Assembly (NCBI RefSeq): GCF_000002075.1
Contig: NW_004797931.1
Coordinates: 162,334 to 226,333 of the forward strand
DNA: 64,000 bases
Direction of reading: 5' to 3'
Source of the DNA: Aplysia californica
Taxonomy: Eukaryota; Mollusca; Gastropoda; Aplysiida; Aplysiidae
Numbering within the stretch: position 1 is the first letter of the stretch; each line of letters opens with the position of its first letter. The position numbers were made by a program, and so were the translations under genes. Below the pieces are notes generated by a model. That model searched no databases and had not been told where the DNA came from. It was given only the letters and a program-made list of their open reading frames with translations. Positions 12,650 through 27,600 of the stretch are shown piece by piece.

Positions 12650-15600
12650 TCACCTGCTCCTGCTCCTTCTCCTGGGAGAGCCTGAGGCACCTCGACTCCT
12701 GGATCGCCGACGGGGAGAGAACGACCTGTACAGAAGAAAAGCAACACGATGGATTAAAACAACACTTCTCATAATAACTTTAAATCCCATCTACACAGAA
12801 AGAAACACAACATAAATTTCCAACATCAGGACGTCGGTGGGACAATTCCTAAAGGAACAACTCTGAAACATTGACAGCATTAGCAATATGACATACTACA
12901 ACATGCATCTAGTGGGAGAAGCCTGACATGATGAAAGAAACTCAGCAGTGGACAGGAAATTCATGGCTAAAAAATACAATCCCATATATCCTCAGGTCCA
13001 AGTTGAGCAAAGAGCCTGTTGAGGGTTTTTTTTTAAACCCCCTCCTAAGGCAAACTTGTGCCAAATTCAAAGATAAAGTGCAAGAAAATCAAGCAACAGT
13101 GAAATCAGAAGCAACATGGTGGAAAAGAAACCAAAAGAATAAGACAAACTGACATTTTTCTTGCTTGGATCTGGGAATGTATACATGGCAACCTTGAGGG
13201 GACCTACAGGCTCAATTTTTTGGTCACCTCACTGTACATCCATTGTACAAAGTACAGTACCGTTACCAATATCTCGTTGATCATAAGTTCATGCACGCCT
13301 TTACAATAAAACACTGTTTGGGGGGGGGGGAGAGATAATTACACATGGACAACTATTCGAAAACTAAAAACACTGCTTCTTGAGAAATATAAATGTTTTT
13401 AACTTGAAAGAAGCACAACAACACAGTAACAATCACACAATACCAAGTCACAAACAAATTAAAAAATGCAAAAAGTGTATAGACAAATAAAAAGGAACCC
13501 ACCAGTGGTACTATCCAGTAATCATGAAAGAAAAGTAACCTTTGGATGTCAATAGTATCGACTTGTAATCAATCATCAGCCAAGACGGCAAAAGCAACCA
13601 GCTTGAGGACTTTCAGTGGATTTATACATAAAACATTGTACAAAGGGAACAAATACAGATGTTAGAAATAGGCCGCGAAGAAAAATAGCCCCAGCATTCT
13701 GACAACAGAAACAGAAAGGCCAATCTTTAGTCCAGTTAACCATACCGAAAGCCTTCATGTTCTAATTCAAGAAACACAGCAAGAGGAAAAAGACGTAAGC
13801 ATGGGAAATGGGATGAGACATGGTTTGTGGAGAATAAGCTCAACGTCTTGGAACACAATATGATACCAGACATGCTGAAAGAAGTAGTAGAACACTAAAA
13901 CACTAGAGGGGCTCATCTCTCACACACCCACACACAGAAAAGGAGAAGAAGAGAAAAACACATCTTTAATGAAGGTGTTTTTACGTCCCTAGATAATTTA
14001 AGAGATGGGCTTCCAACCCAGGCTGAGAAGGATGCAACATCCTAGTAAAAAAACCTAGAGCATTATTTTATCCACATATTTCTATTGTTAACCCTCTGCG
14101 TGCGCATCACGAGCACTGGTCGTGAAGACTCATACCTCTCTTCCGCGCGCATCGCGACCACCGGTCGTGATCTGACATGAGGGTAGAAACTATACTGCTG
14201 ACATGAGAATAGCAAATTTTTTTAACTGCTGGTTACTACAGTCAACCAGTGCAAGGTTTATTAGTGTCGCTGGCCGCGCATTTCGCAGTTGGGGATCGGT
14301 TTGGAGTTTTTTATCGGCAATTTTCTGGGATATTATTTAGTTTTCAAAATGTCGGATTCGTGAGCTGATTTCCACAGATTTACCCAACATTTTTCTGGAA
14401 TGGGACGACAGTGATAAAGAGTTTGGATTAGGTCCTCAAATAAAAGATTTAGATCTACATGTGAATGATGGGGAGGTATTGTGTTGTAGATCTAGCGAGG
14501 TTAAGCCCAGAAGGGGACGTCGATATTCCTGCTGATCTCCAAGCAGGCTGGCCTAAAAACGATGAAGATTTTGATACCAACAACAACATCATAAAAAACT
14601 ACATCTGACCAAACATAAGGGTAGTTCATTATTTAAGACACATTTTTCCTTCTTACTGTAATTAGAAATCATAAGAAATAAGAAAGACCCACTTTTATAT
14701 CACCTTCAATGTTTTTAGTTCTCCCCCCCCCCCCCCCCCCCAGTACCCTCATATTACAATCACTCATTTTTCCAGCACTCGGAAAACTAATTAAAAAATC
14801 TGATAAAAGGGTGTCCCGTTGAAAGAACAAAGTATTGGGTAACTTCTAATTGAATATGTATACCGATGCAAAATAAATGAAAAGCATAGAAAGTGAGATG
14901 AAAAGAGGCTGATATTTGTGAATGAACACTGATTTGCATTATAAGTAAAAAAGAAAAAAAATCATTTGAAACCAAACATTCACTTCACAACACCAAAAAC
15001 AAGAAACAACAAACATTATCAAGAACACAAGGGAACACACAAGTTACTGTTGCTCTCATCTGCCTGACAGAACAGAATCTTCACACGGCACAATAACCTC
15101 CATTATGATTCACCAAGCGAAAACTTGGCCTTGCCACTTACGTTAGAGATATACCCAACAGTCTCTTAAGTTTGAAAAACTCATTTTCTGGCAAACACCT
15201 TTACTTAAGGTCCCAATCATGCATACTAGACTGAATCCTAAAATACGGAATCAATTTAAAAGACAAAAACCATCTGCGTCTGATCTGCATCCCTTCTCTT
15301 CCAACGCCCCAGCATTTGGGCTATACATTTTACCCGAAGGAAAACAAGGTCAAATTCATTTGTTCATAAGCAGCAATAGCTTAGGATCTTGTTCATCCAC
15401 TCTTTCTGCTATCTCCACATAGCCTACACTTCTCTGTCCAGTCTTCAGCTGCAAAATAGCACCCGCTTGTTTCCATACACACGGTAGTTTCCTCATGCCT
15501 GACAAAAACTGCCACTTTTCATGAAAGACTTACATATCCAATATTCTGCGAGCTGACAAGTTGATTCAAATAATGAATGATACTGATAAAAGTGAAATTC

Positions 15601-18600
15601 ATGTTACGAAATTTTTCCGGCATTCCGAAATGAGCAAATTTAGAAAGCAGAAAAGACCTGAATGTGTATCAGGAGACGTGATGAGGATGAGCAAACTATA
15701 AAGCCAACATAATAATACCAGCATACCGTTTTACAACGAAGAAACTGTTGACGGCGGAGGAGTTGGTTGATGATGATGATGAAGATGAAGTGGGTAGGTG
15801 GAGGGCAAACGGAGAAAGACTTCTGCCCTGTAGACGCCCCCATGGCTTCGGCATATGGACTCATCCACATTCAAAACATTCCCTTCTTGTGGCAATAACT
15901 ACCTATTCCTCCCACCATTAATAACAAAACTGTAGGTAACATAAGCACTTGCTGTAAGGATGTGCCTAGATTCATAGCTGCTCATAGTCCAAATTAATGT
16001 GCCTGATTTTTCTACTTCAAAGCAGTTATGTGGGAGAACTTCCCAACATTGACAATTTATCGCTTGACTCACCCCTGCCTACTTCTTACAATAGAACACG
16101 TTACTCAGCAAATGGAATTTTTCAAAAATTATAAAACAAACCAGAAAAAAATATTAACACCCCTCCCCAGCTAGGACGAAGTTTTAGGACCAGTCCATTG
16201 CTTTTAACACATGGGGGTGGCGAGCAGGCAAATGTCCACCCTTAACTATAAGGGTAGGGGCCCCGAAGTGTTGGTTGAGCCTAGCTGCGGGGATGCTGAG
16301 CTGGCTGCAGGGGGCTAGCGCGGAGCGCCGAGGCAGTCCACACTGGCATGGGGAGCCACAACCTTAGTAGCTGAGACGGTAGGGGTAGTGGTAGGTAGAA
16401 CATGTAGTAGCAGTGGTCTGCCTCCACGAAGGCCAGGGTAACTTAACAAAGGCCGGCGGAGGTAGAAGCAGAGGCCGCCTCCTTGTGAGGTTGGTTGATT
16501 GGTTGGTTGGTTGATTTGATGTGCTAGTAGCAGTTAAGTGAAGAGGGTGGTGCTAGTAGTAGTGGTGGTGGTGGTGGTTGTTTTGGAGCGGCGAACCCTG
16601 CACAAGATGATGACGGAGACCCTGCGAGAAGTTACATTCAGAGAAAAGAGCATCAGTCAAACTGGTAACTCCTAGTTGCTACACAATATTTGGCTGTGCA
16701 CTGCACATTTACCACTTACAGAGTGAAAACGGTCACTATATCCACACAGAGACCAACATCAAATACACATCTTTAAACATCAAAACAATGAAGGCACAAG
16801 AAAATAGAAAAATGTCAAAAAAACCTATACTTGAACTTGCATCCGAGCACACCTCCTCATCCATCAAAGAGACCGCCAAACGTTCTACCTACAGCAAAGT
16901 TATTCTGTCAATAATGACAAGCAATCACGGTTGTATAGATTACAGCAAAGAAATAGCTCAAACACACAATATCAAATGAGTTAGCGCAGTATCCGATATC
17001 TCGCATTCTATCTTTATACAAACAAAAAAAATTTTTTTTAAGGATTTGGTTTCCAAATCCGAACACTGTTATATCCCATAACCCCATCAATAGACAGCCA
17101 CCCTAATAAATATTTTCAAGCTACCCATTTAAATTTTGATGAAAGCAAAAGAGGGACGACAAAGGTACGACATTCAATTCATATTCTTAAACGGCATGAT
17201 ATAACATAAACACAAACCTGGATCTGCGGCCGCTGCCGCTTCTGTAACTGTCCCCATACTGTTTGCTGGTTCCCCGTGGAGGTCCCCTATTGCCCCATCG
17301 TGAACGCCCAGATGACATTTCTATCCGCACTCGTCGACCATTGATTTTGCTGAAAGTACATACAATACACCCCCACTGTATACACAGCTTGCCAATAAAT
17401 TTAATAACTGTAGGGGATTCCTCAACAAAGCAATGCACATAACTGTTATAACAGAAGTAAATACAGTGGAGTCTGCTTAAATCAAACATAACCGTAAGAA
17501 AACAAAACCCCAATTTTTTCTTCACTTTATGAGCAATTTCTTAACACCAAAACCACAGCTAAATGGAAGAAAATCCAGCAATCCAGCAGATTTTAGTTTA
17601 AGCGAACTCAACAGTTCATTTTCTAAACTCTTTGTTATAGTAGAGTTTTTATGGCACTCGCAACTGCATAAGGTTATATGAGCACCAAGGGGTGGTTTGT
17701 TTTAGTAAGAATTTTACGTCACTTGCAACACAATAAGGTCATATAAGTGCCGAAGATTAGGTGTTACAAGAGAGAACAAACACAAAAAGAAGGAGATCAG
17801 GACGATAGATGTTCTATACGAAAGATGGAGCAAACCACACCAGAGCACCCGCGAACTACCCACTAGTGGTGGATGTCAACAGAGAAGTCCTACAGGGAAT
17901 CAGACTGACTCTGCTCACCTCTCTAGCTTTAACAGCACAAAGTCTGCTTCCACTATCAAGGCACCCCGGAAATAGCGAGTCACAAGAGTGTGACAAAAAC
18001 ATACAAAAGAAGTAGAGGAAAATTGACGATAGTAAGGATGAGGAAAGATAAAGCAGCAGTTCCCTGTTGCAATTTCAGCACAGTATTGAGCATGACATCA
18101 ATAAATCAGCCCATAAACAACTTTACTGTGCAACAGAACATGGAAATGTCCCCCCTTTGGGAATGGCCTAAAGACACTTCAGTCAGGGGTATTAAACTCT
18201 GATCTACAGTCAATGAAAGTACAGCTTATTGTATGGTTATTTGTTATATGATATTAGTTCATATTCTCTGTATGTTATGTGGTGTACCCCATATTATTTC
18301 ATGTTATGTTGTACCTGTATCATTCATTGTCCCTGTTAATCCGTGTTCACAGATGAAATGATCATCTACCGTTTATAATAAATGAACTACACTGAGAAGT
18401 CTTTCTTCATGATGATTTCATATCAACCCTCGGTACGATATCCAATGTGAGAATGATCTCACTAAGGGGCCTTCTTCTCCAGACACAAACAAACCGGTGC
18501 CATGCCCTGACTGCGGGAAGAAATTCAGTGTATTCAAGCAAAGGGAAAACGGCTCCTGGAACACTAGACCCCACACAAAATGCATCAATTGCTGGCGAGC

Positions 18601-21600
18601 TAGTCGTCACAGAGAAGAGCCTACATCTCTCAGCTCCTTGTCGACTGAGCCGGCTGTGTCCCAGATTGGTGTGGTGGCTCTGCATCTCGAAGTGATCTCC
18701 AAAAGTGACCTCAAAAGGTCTAAGAGCTCATGCCATTCTCGTGCAGAGCTCTGCATCACAATGGCCGGGCTCAAGAAGAACACAAACCAGCCTGAAGCCC
18801 TTGTGAGAGGTATCGTGGACAGTGGGGCCATGTCAAACCTGTGGGGCCTAAAGAACTTCACTGACAGTGGCTTTTCAAAATCTGACCTTCTGCCTGTGAA
18901 TATGGACATGAGGGCCGCTAATAAAAACCCCATAAACATTGTTGGAGCCTTTAATGCATTAGTTAAGGGTAAATCACCCATTGGTGAAATTATTGCTAGC
19001 ACATGCTTGGTGTACATATCAGGCTGTGTGAATGATTTCTTCTTGTCATATGACACTATGCTTGATCTATGCATCATTGATAAATCTTTCCCTACAATTG
19101 GTGCATGCATGAACAAATGTTTTGGGTCCCCACCCAGCAAACAAACCAGAAAAGAAAGAGCATCAACAACATGGTAGGTCAATTAATTCTGGTTGCACTG
19201 GTGAGGAACAAAATGAGCACAATTGCAAATGCCCTCAGCGAGAGTCCATACCCCAAAGACCCACTTCACTGCATTTTGCTCCTATACCGGAGAACAATGA
19301 GAAAATGCGTGATTGGCTGCTGGAGAGCTACAGTAGGTCCACCTTCAACAAAGGCTCTTGCCTTGCATGACAAGACCCCCTGTAAAAATACATGTTGAAA
19401 AGACTGCCAAACCCAAAGCCTGCCACACGGCAGCACCCATACCCCTTCACTGGCAAGAGCAGGTCCATAAAGACCTGGTGCGGGATGAAGCTTTGGGGGT
19501 AATAGAGAAGGTCCCCTTCGGAGTGCCAGTTACTTGGTGCCACCGCATGGTAGTCACAAGGAAACGCGATGGCAGCCCAAGGAGAACAGTCGATCTCTCA
19601 CTCCTCAATAAATTCTGCAAACGAGAAACCTTTTCAGCAGAAGCCCCTTTTCCCCTTGCGAGGCGCATCCCTGGTAAGACATGGAAGTCTGTCACTGATG
19701 CGTGGAATGGCTACCACAGTGTGCCACTAAGAGAAGATGACAGACACCTCACTACTTTCATATTTCATAACCCCATTCGGGAGATGGGGGTACACTCACG
19801 CACCACAGGGTTTCCTTTCTTCAGGGGATGGATACAACAGACGTGAGTACGCGAGGTATCGCGAGTCCCTATATGCCTTGGATGGTGTCATCCTCTACAG
19901 AGATAGAATTGTCATACCATCTTCCCTAAGGAAGACCATTACTGAGGGCCTTCACCCTGCTCACCAAGGAGTCTCATCAATGGAGATATGGGCTCAGTCC
20001 ATTGTGTTCTGGCCAGGAATGACTAAGGACATACAGCATGTTCGAGCCAGATGCACGGATTGCAACAAGAATGCACCGTCTCAAGCCCAACTTCCTTCAA
20101 ACCCTGCCCACCCACCTTCAACCCCGTTCGAGAAAGTCTTTGCAGACTTCTTTGACTATGGAGGCTACCACTATCTGGTGATCGGTGACCGTCTGTATGG
20201 GTGGCCCGAGGTTTATTCCACCCCCACAGGAAGTGCCCATGCTGGAGCAAGAGGCCTTATAGCCTGTCTACGGAAATTCTTCGCCACATTTTGGGTACCA
20301 GAGGAGTTGTCATCAGACGGCGGCCCTGAATTCACTGCCTGCCAGCCAAACAAAAAACTTCCTGTCCACATGAGGTGTACACCATAGGAAATCGTCCGCA
20401 TACCACCCACAATCCAATGGGCGTGCTGAGGTAGCTGTCAAATCTGCCAAGCACCTTCTCAGTTCCAACATCAACCCCTCCGGAAGCCTCGACAGCGACA
20501 AATTCTTGAAAGCCCTTCTGCAACTTAGGAACACCCCAGACCCTGATTGCAAGCTTTCACCTGCCGAGATTGTCTTCGGGCATCCGATCAGAGACATGTT
20601 CTCTTTTGTGAATAGGCTTGAAAAGTTCTGTAATAAAGCCATACAGCCCATTTGGAGAACACAGCGGTTATAGAGCGCCCATTTAGTTTCGGCTGGCGCG
20701 AGGCAAGCAAGCCCGCGCTTCCCCAGGTCACGGGGTCATTTACCTGCGCCGCCGGGGATTTCCCTAATCAGCCGAACACCGGCAGCGCTCTTGTATTTTT
20801 TGCAAAGTTTACCAGCACAGTGAGCCAAAGCTAATGTAAGATGAATATTTTAATAAAGACCACGTAAATATTCAACATATTAAGGAAGAAAATGAAGAAA
20901 TCGGAAGAACATGGTACATTACACTTAAAAGCTGTGAAGTTCTCAAAAAGGGGACTTAATTTGATAAATGTGTCATGGGTAATCAATTATAAACATCGAT
21001 TTAAATATGAATGCCCCCAACGAATTCAATCAAATTTGCACACAGGACTGAGAACATAATGAAATTTGTACTGACAAAGGGGCATATGCACGAAGTTTCT
21101 GGATCCGTAATTATTCAGGTTTGAAGTTGATTTTTGCAATACTCTTGCTTTGCGACCTTGTTTTTTCATAGCGATATCCACGATACATGTAACTACAGGA
21201 CAGATCTTTTCTTGCCGATACACTTATGAAAACACAACCTAAACACAAAATACAAAAAGAACACAATATTGCTGGACTGGAGGAATTATCTCATTTTTCC
21301 GCTGTAAGCTTTTGTCTTTTGATGGGTGGTGCACACGACAGAGTAGCTCAGAGTGGGTTTGGACGTGTTGTGACTGCATGATTGTTTTGACGTGTTTTTC
21401 TTTGTCTGTTAGGCCACGGTTGCATGAATGAGATCACCCCCTTGCTCACAATGGAAGGCCATTCCAAACCCACATTTTTGTATCCAAGGAACGCAGTGTT
21501 TCTCAAGGATGTGTTGTTTGGGGATGACCTTTTCTTTTGATCGATTTTGATTGAGTAGCACATGTTTTACGGCACTATCGACTCAAGACCTTTTATTTAC

Positions 21601-24600
21601 CAAATATGTTTCTGTATAAAGACATATATCGTGTGATGCATGACTGAATATGTGGTATTCTCTCTAAAGTGATTGGCTTTCCATGTGCAATTACTGTGTG
21701 GATATCTTTGAAGGTGTCTTTTACGTGAACAAATTTCTCTCTCAGAACAATTAATGCAGTGTCTATTATGCTTTGATTTCGTGTACATGCAACTGTTCCT
21801 TTTGCTAAAAATGATGCTAGCTGTCTGTACACATGGGCTGTGATGAATTTATGGCAGTGGCTTCCTATAAATGAACGGCTGTTGTAGGCCTGTGGTGTGA
21901 TGTTGTGTTGTTTGAGGATGTTATCAAATTCAGAGCAGGCAGGACTTGACCTTGGAATAAGCTCCTCAAACTCTAACTCTGACAGCTGATCATGTACACT
22001 AGAACCCTTCCTCTCAAATCTCTCTGCTTCTCGTGGATTATCCGACAAAATCTGACAGCCCTGTAACAATTGAATGTCCTCCTCGTTTTTTCCCAGCCCT
22101 CTTTCATTTTTTGCCATAGATATGCACATTTTGTCCTATTCCAGGCGTGCAATTCTCCATAGATTGATGGACCAGCTGTACATCTATATCATGTGCAGCC
22201 TCCTCAAGAAGGCGATGATGTTTGAGCACAATGCCCACCATATGATCATGTTGAGTGTGGCACTCCATGACAAAAATATTGTTAAAAATGATAACGAAAA
22301 TCAGATGTAGTAGAGGCAAGAAAACTAAAAACAGCAAGAATGAATGTTCAGAGTGGTGGGTTGGTATTTTTTAAAAATCACAGAAAATCATAGAATAACT
22401 TCGTGCATTTGAAATTTGCACATGTAAATGAAAATTGTCACCACAGTTGATACATGAATTTCTGTTTAAATCGTTGGGGGCCGGATTGAAATATGGGTCA
22501 TTCCACCCTTATGTGTACAAAAACGTGACATAGCACATCAAAATTCAAACTCAACTTGCTGCATTCCTATTTAAGGATTGTTTTGTTTAATATTGTAACG
22601 ATCTTCATAGAAAATCTCAGACCTGTACGGTGAACCATGTTTTAGAAAATTGATGTTTTCATTATGCAACACTCATTGTCAGAATTGTGACGTGGACGTA
22701 ACAAAATTGCCAATAAATAACAAATGCAATGTATTTTTCAACTGGTAATGTCAAATGTCCTTTTATTAAGCCATTAGGAAATGGAAAATATGAGAAATTT
22801 TAAAGAATTATTATAAGAAATGGTAATTTCAAAAACAAAATGTCAGAAATGTGACTGGACAAAATTAGAAGAAAAAAAAGTTGACAAAAAGTTTTTACAC
22901 AGGATGCAGCTGTAAGCAAATCTGACCGAAAACCTACTTAAAGGGTCCATTAGTAAAACATTAAAATGACTTGTAAAGAAAAACCCATGAAAAATCTGAA
23001 TGAATCAGTCTTAATGGGGGGAAATGGTTTTTGTCCTAATTGTGACATGGACGAAGTAAAACAAATGTTTTTGTAAATAAATTAATAGTTAATGCTTTAA
23101 ATCTCTCAAAACCCATGGACTTCCTTAGTTCACAGGTTGACACAATGTGAAAAGTTTTTTAAAAACCTGAAAAAATCAAATGGAAAAAGAGAGACGAAAA
23201 ACGAATATTTTCGTTGCAAATGTGACGGATAAAAAAACAAGACGATACAAAGGTCAGCTTTTCTTACACCTTATATTTATCAGTACGGTACTAGCATTGT
23301 AAGGAGCTAACACTCAATTATAACACAATTAAAATGGGAATAAACATTAAACCTACGTCAATTTATCAAGTCGTACAGTCAAGAATTTCCATCGTAGAGT
23401 AAGGGTAATTCTTAAAATATGCCTATATGGTTCCACATGGACAAATTGTGTTAGAAAGTTCCGTATTGAGATAGGGAAAGAAATATTGAAGGGCCTGTAT
23501 GAATGTTTAGGTCACTTTTGATATGTTTTAGAATCTAGAGGTCTTTTGCTAGTGAATACCACAGTCTTTGTGACTTGTCCCACCCCTGTCTCTTGACTTC
23601 GAAGTGAGATATTGTCGTTGCTATTTTTTCTCCTGCAGAAGCAGTCGAGAAACTAAAATGGAATCAACTAAAGCATTGCCAAATACTGGCATAAATGATC
23701 TTATGGCTTTCATTCAACTGACAAGATTTTTTAAAAATGAAATTTAAAATAAAGACAAAATATTGGGTTTAAGAAACATTCTCTGCGGGGCATCAAGGGT
23801 TGGTGCATCTACCAAAGAAAAAGTCCACTGCTGGCCAGGAAAGGTACTGTCCATTTTTTCTACAAAACTTTATCTGGGCTTCACCCTCTTCAGTTGCAAG
23901 GACCTGTGGAGGAGACAAATCAAAATTCAATGAAGTCTTTCAAAGTACAGATGAAACAAAAAAGGTAGACTAAAGAAAGTTGCACGTCCGTAGTTCCTCT
24001 TTGAAATTAAATACAATTTTATTTGTGACCAGTAGTGACCGTTGTCTGTGATGCAATGGCTAATCTCTTCGCCTCTTACGCAGAAGAACCGAGTTTGATC
24101 CCACATGGGGACAAGCATCTATCTTTCTACTGGGATTCGTCCCTCTCACCCCAGGTTGGCCCTGACAGGCAGGGTCGAATGCGAAGGATGTAAAACAAAA
24201 AACCAAACAAAACCAGTACTGTTGTCAAAGGCCCATGTATCTTTGTCATTGATGCAGTTGCTGTCATGGTCGGCCTACCGGTATCTCATTCTTTGCTTAT
24301 AAATATCAATGCGTGTACTTACTTCAGCCAATGGATCACTGAGACGAAACTTGAAAGATAGTGAATGGATAGAGGAAATTCCATAAACAAGCTGATCCTT
24401 CATGCATACATATGGGCCTACATATTTTAATTTATGAAATGATATGTTTCATACAGGAACATAGCAAGACAGCCAACCTTCTTTCTACACCTAAAGAGCC
24501 ACTTAGTTTATTTTACCACTACACAAGAAGAAAGAAAAGAAACTAAACCCACTATATCAATCATTATTTCTTTATAGTTCTAGCCCCAAATAGTTTTTCA

Positions 24601-27600
24601 TTCTTTGGTAGCTTCTAGACAAAGTGAAAGCCTTTTTTCTCAGAAAGCTGAAAGTACATAATACCAGACAATACACCACAAAAAAAAACCCAAAATATAA
24701 CAGTATTATTTAGGGCTAGTCACTCAGAACCACACACTACATGTTTATTTTTTATCCCAAGAGATGGTGCAATAGCACAAGATGAATATGAAAACTCATT
24801 TGCCAGAATTGTGACACTGGACAAAAAGAAATTCTATGTCCAGTCACAATTGTAACATTTGTGTTAAATGAAGCCAGAACAAAGGGAGCATTTTACTGTA
24901 TGAACCTTTCATGTGTAAGTTCTTTAATAATCACTGGTGAACAATCGAAAACTTTGTAGAAAGCAAAGTATGTGAAGATGGAATGCTGTTTTCATGTTCT
25001 AATCAGAAATGTGACACTGGACAAAGTGTTGCCTTTTTTTTCCATTGTCACATTTTTGACAAACTACTGAAAACGCTTGCAATTCAATGCAATATGTCTT
25101 AATAAAGTAGAAAAATCTGGAATTATATCTCCAACACAGCTCCCCTTGTGAATTGAAACTGAATTATGAACAAGTGGAGATCAATAATGAAAAAAACCCA
25201 CTACTTTGTGTGTGTGAAACGTGACATGGACAAAAATTAAAATTGTGTCCAGTCACAGTTGCAACAGTTATAGTTGAAAATTCAAACGTTTGGAGAGGAA
25301 GACTAATCTTTTTTTTTTCAGAATTAATTCTGCTACTTATTTACTACTATTCATGGATGAAATGACTGCAATTATGTCTTAATTTATAGATAAATGATAC
25401 ATTTTTTTTAAAGCCACAATCGTGACTTGGGACAAAACAATGTGGTTGTGTCTTTTATGTCCATGTCACGTTTTTAATATTTTTCACACTAAAATCTATT
25501 TTAGACTAGAATTCTAAGTCAAAAGCTAGGTTTAAGAGAAAAACAAGAATTTGTCCGTTATAGTTGAACTGTCTGCTGTTAGCTATATCGCAACTAAGTC
25601 TGGACTTGGCTGAGAAGAGATATTTTGTTTCAAACGGCCCTCAGACATAAAAATTGTTTTTGTCCACAGTGTAATGTCACGTTTGTCACATAAAGTAGCA
25701 ATGACCACGAAAATCCTTTTTTTGCCAGAAAATGTTTGCAAATAGGTGCATTTTGTAGCTTTATCTTCACTGAGCATAGAACTTTTTGAATTTTTAAAAT
25801 CCATCAATAAACAAAAAAGTTACGGATTTTTTAATCAATTAATTTCTGGTACACTTTTATATAATGAAAAAAACCCAAAATATGGGACGTTCTTTGGTGA
25901 GTTTTGAGACATATTCGTCATAACTCTCTCATTTCTCTGAGTATTTAAAAGAAACTTGGCAACCCAGTACATTTTCTAGTGCAGAATCTAGTCCTGCTTT
26001 CAGATTTTTCATAGCTATCCCATTTTTTGAGTTATGAAGACGTTTATAGGTAAAAATGTTGGCCTTTTTCGGTGCGTTTTGAGACAATATTTGTCATAAC
26101 TCGCCTATTTCTTGGAATATGTAAATGAAACTTGGCAGTCTAGTACATTTTTTAATGCAGAATTTAGTCATGCAGTCAGATTTTTAATATCTGTCATACT
26201 TTTTGAGTTGTAAAGACATTAACAGGTAAAAAAGTGGCGTTCTTTACAGATTTACAAAGATTATCAGTCATATGTTCTCCCAAAGTCATGATATTTGAAT
26301 GAAACTTAGGCAACATAAAAGGTTCTTCCTTGCCAAGCAATATTCTGGATCAATTTGTCACAAAAATGTAAGTAGAGAGCTACTAATAAATCCAGTTTTG
26401 TACTAGTAAAAGCATGCATACTTTGTTATAGAAAATAAGATCGTCTCTGTGTATATCCATTGTTGGACAGTGTCCTATTGTGTGGTAGATTAAGATGCGT
26501 TCAGATAAAATAGTTTACAAGTCATGGGAATATTTCGCATGTGTAGGCTACAACTCATACAATAAATGTAACATATTTACACCCCCCCCCCCCCTTCTCT
26601 CTCTCTCTCTCTCTCTCACGCGCGCGCACTCACGCACGCACGCACGCGTGAACGATAACAATGTATAAACGGGACTATCTTCCCAGACTGGACTAAATAA
26701 GTACCATACTCTTTAATAACAATCTTAATGCCTCACTTTTCCCAAACAGAGCACACAGGACGAGTCCAAGTGTGTGCTTTCCCAAGAGGGGGGAATAGGC
26801 TTTCATAACGCAAACACAATGCCATACCACTTCTCAAGATGTTTCCTTTTCTGTTTCTATTCTTCTGTCATGCAATCAAGCAAATAAAAATGACTACATC
26901 TATTGTATTGTGACTAAAATGCAACAAAAACGCAAGTTATCAAGGCCCCCGTTTAGTTTTCAAGTATCCTTCCCCCCCTTTCCATTTCACATAAGCGGGG
27001 CCTCGTTTGTAGCGCCCGAGGCGACCGATGGCTGATGACGTCACTCAGTGGAAATTTCCACGCCGCCGGCCGTTCACCCAGCATGCGCAAATGGCAATGT
27101 CGCTTTTTTCCTTAGTTACTCCCACATTTTTAAAGATTACGCCAAAACCGCTAAACACAGAAGCATGAAATTTTAAGGGAATAAAGAAAAATGGTGTACA
27201 ACGTATCAGTCAGTTTGACAAATCACAGCTCCGAAAAACCTTCAAAGCGCACCACATCAACCACTTTCGCAAACGTTTTCGACTGCTTCTAGGATGGGTA
27301 CAATGTTGTCAAACTGCATACTACGAGATTGACCTCTTTTCTGATTGGTTGCCAAGTTTCATTCATATCCATTCACGAGAAGCGGCGTGAGAGCGAGTTG
27401 AAGACAACAACCTTTGCGTTAGTGCGTCCCATGAAACACCCCCGCTGCGGGGGCCAAAAATCGGCAGAACAAAATGCGCTCGGTGGGCATTGCTACATAA
27501 AGCCACATCCAACATATTCTTAACCTGAGAATGTCTTGATAAACTCTGGGTGTAGCACTGTAGACCTATTTTGAATATTGTCAAAACGGAATAATCACGA

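Larger units (their letters stand above)
12726..17217 (-). other. Intron 2 of the SR-protein gene
   Basis: Contains a poly-G tract near 13321, a piggyBac-like fragment at 14092-14640, a poly-C tract near 14723-14742 and the GC-rich cassette-exon candidate at 16190-16621. The remainder shows no gene or recognised repeat. Confidence 0.7.

Noticed and set aside
17455-17636. Tc1/pogo-like MITE starting TACAGTGGAGTCTGCTTAAA
   Set aside because: The left end resembles a pogo-type end, but no convincing inverted right end with TA was found.
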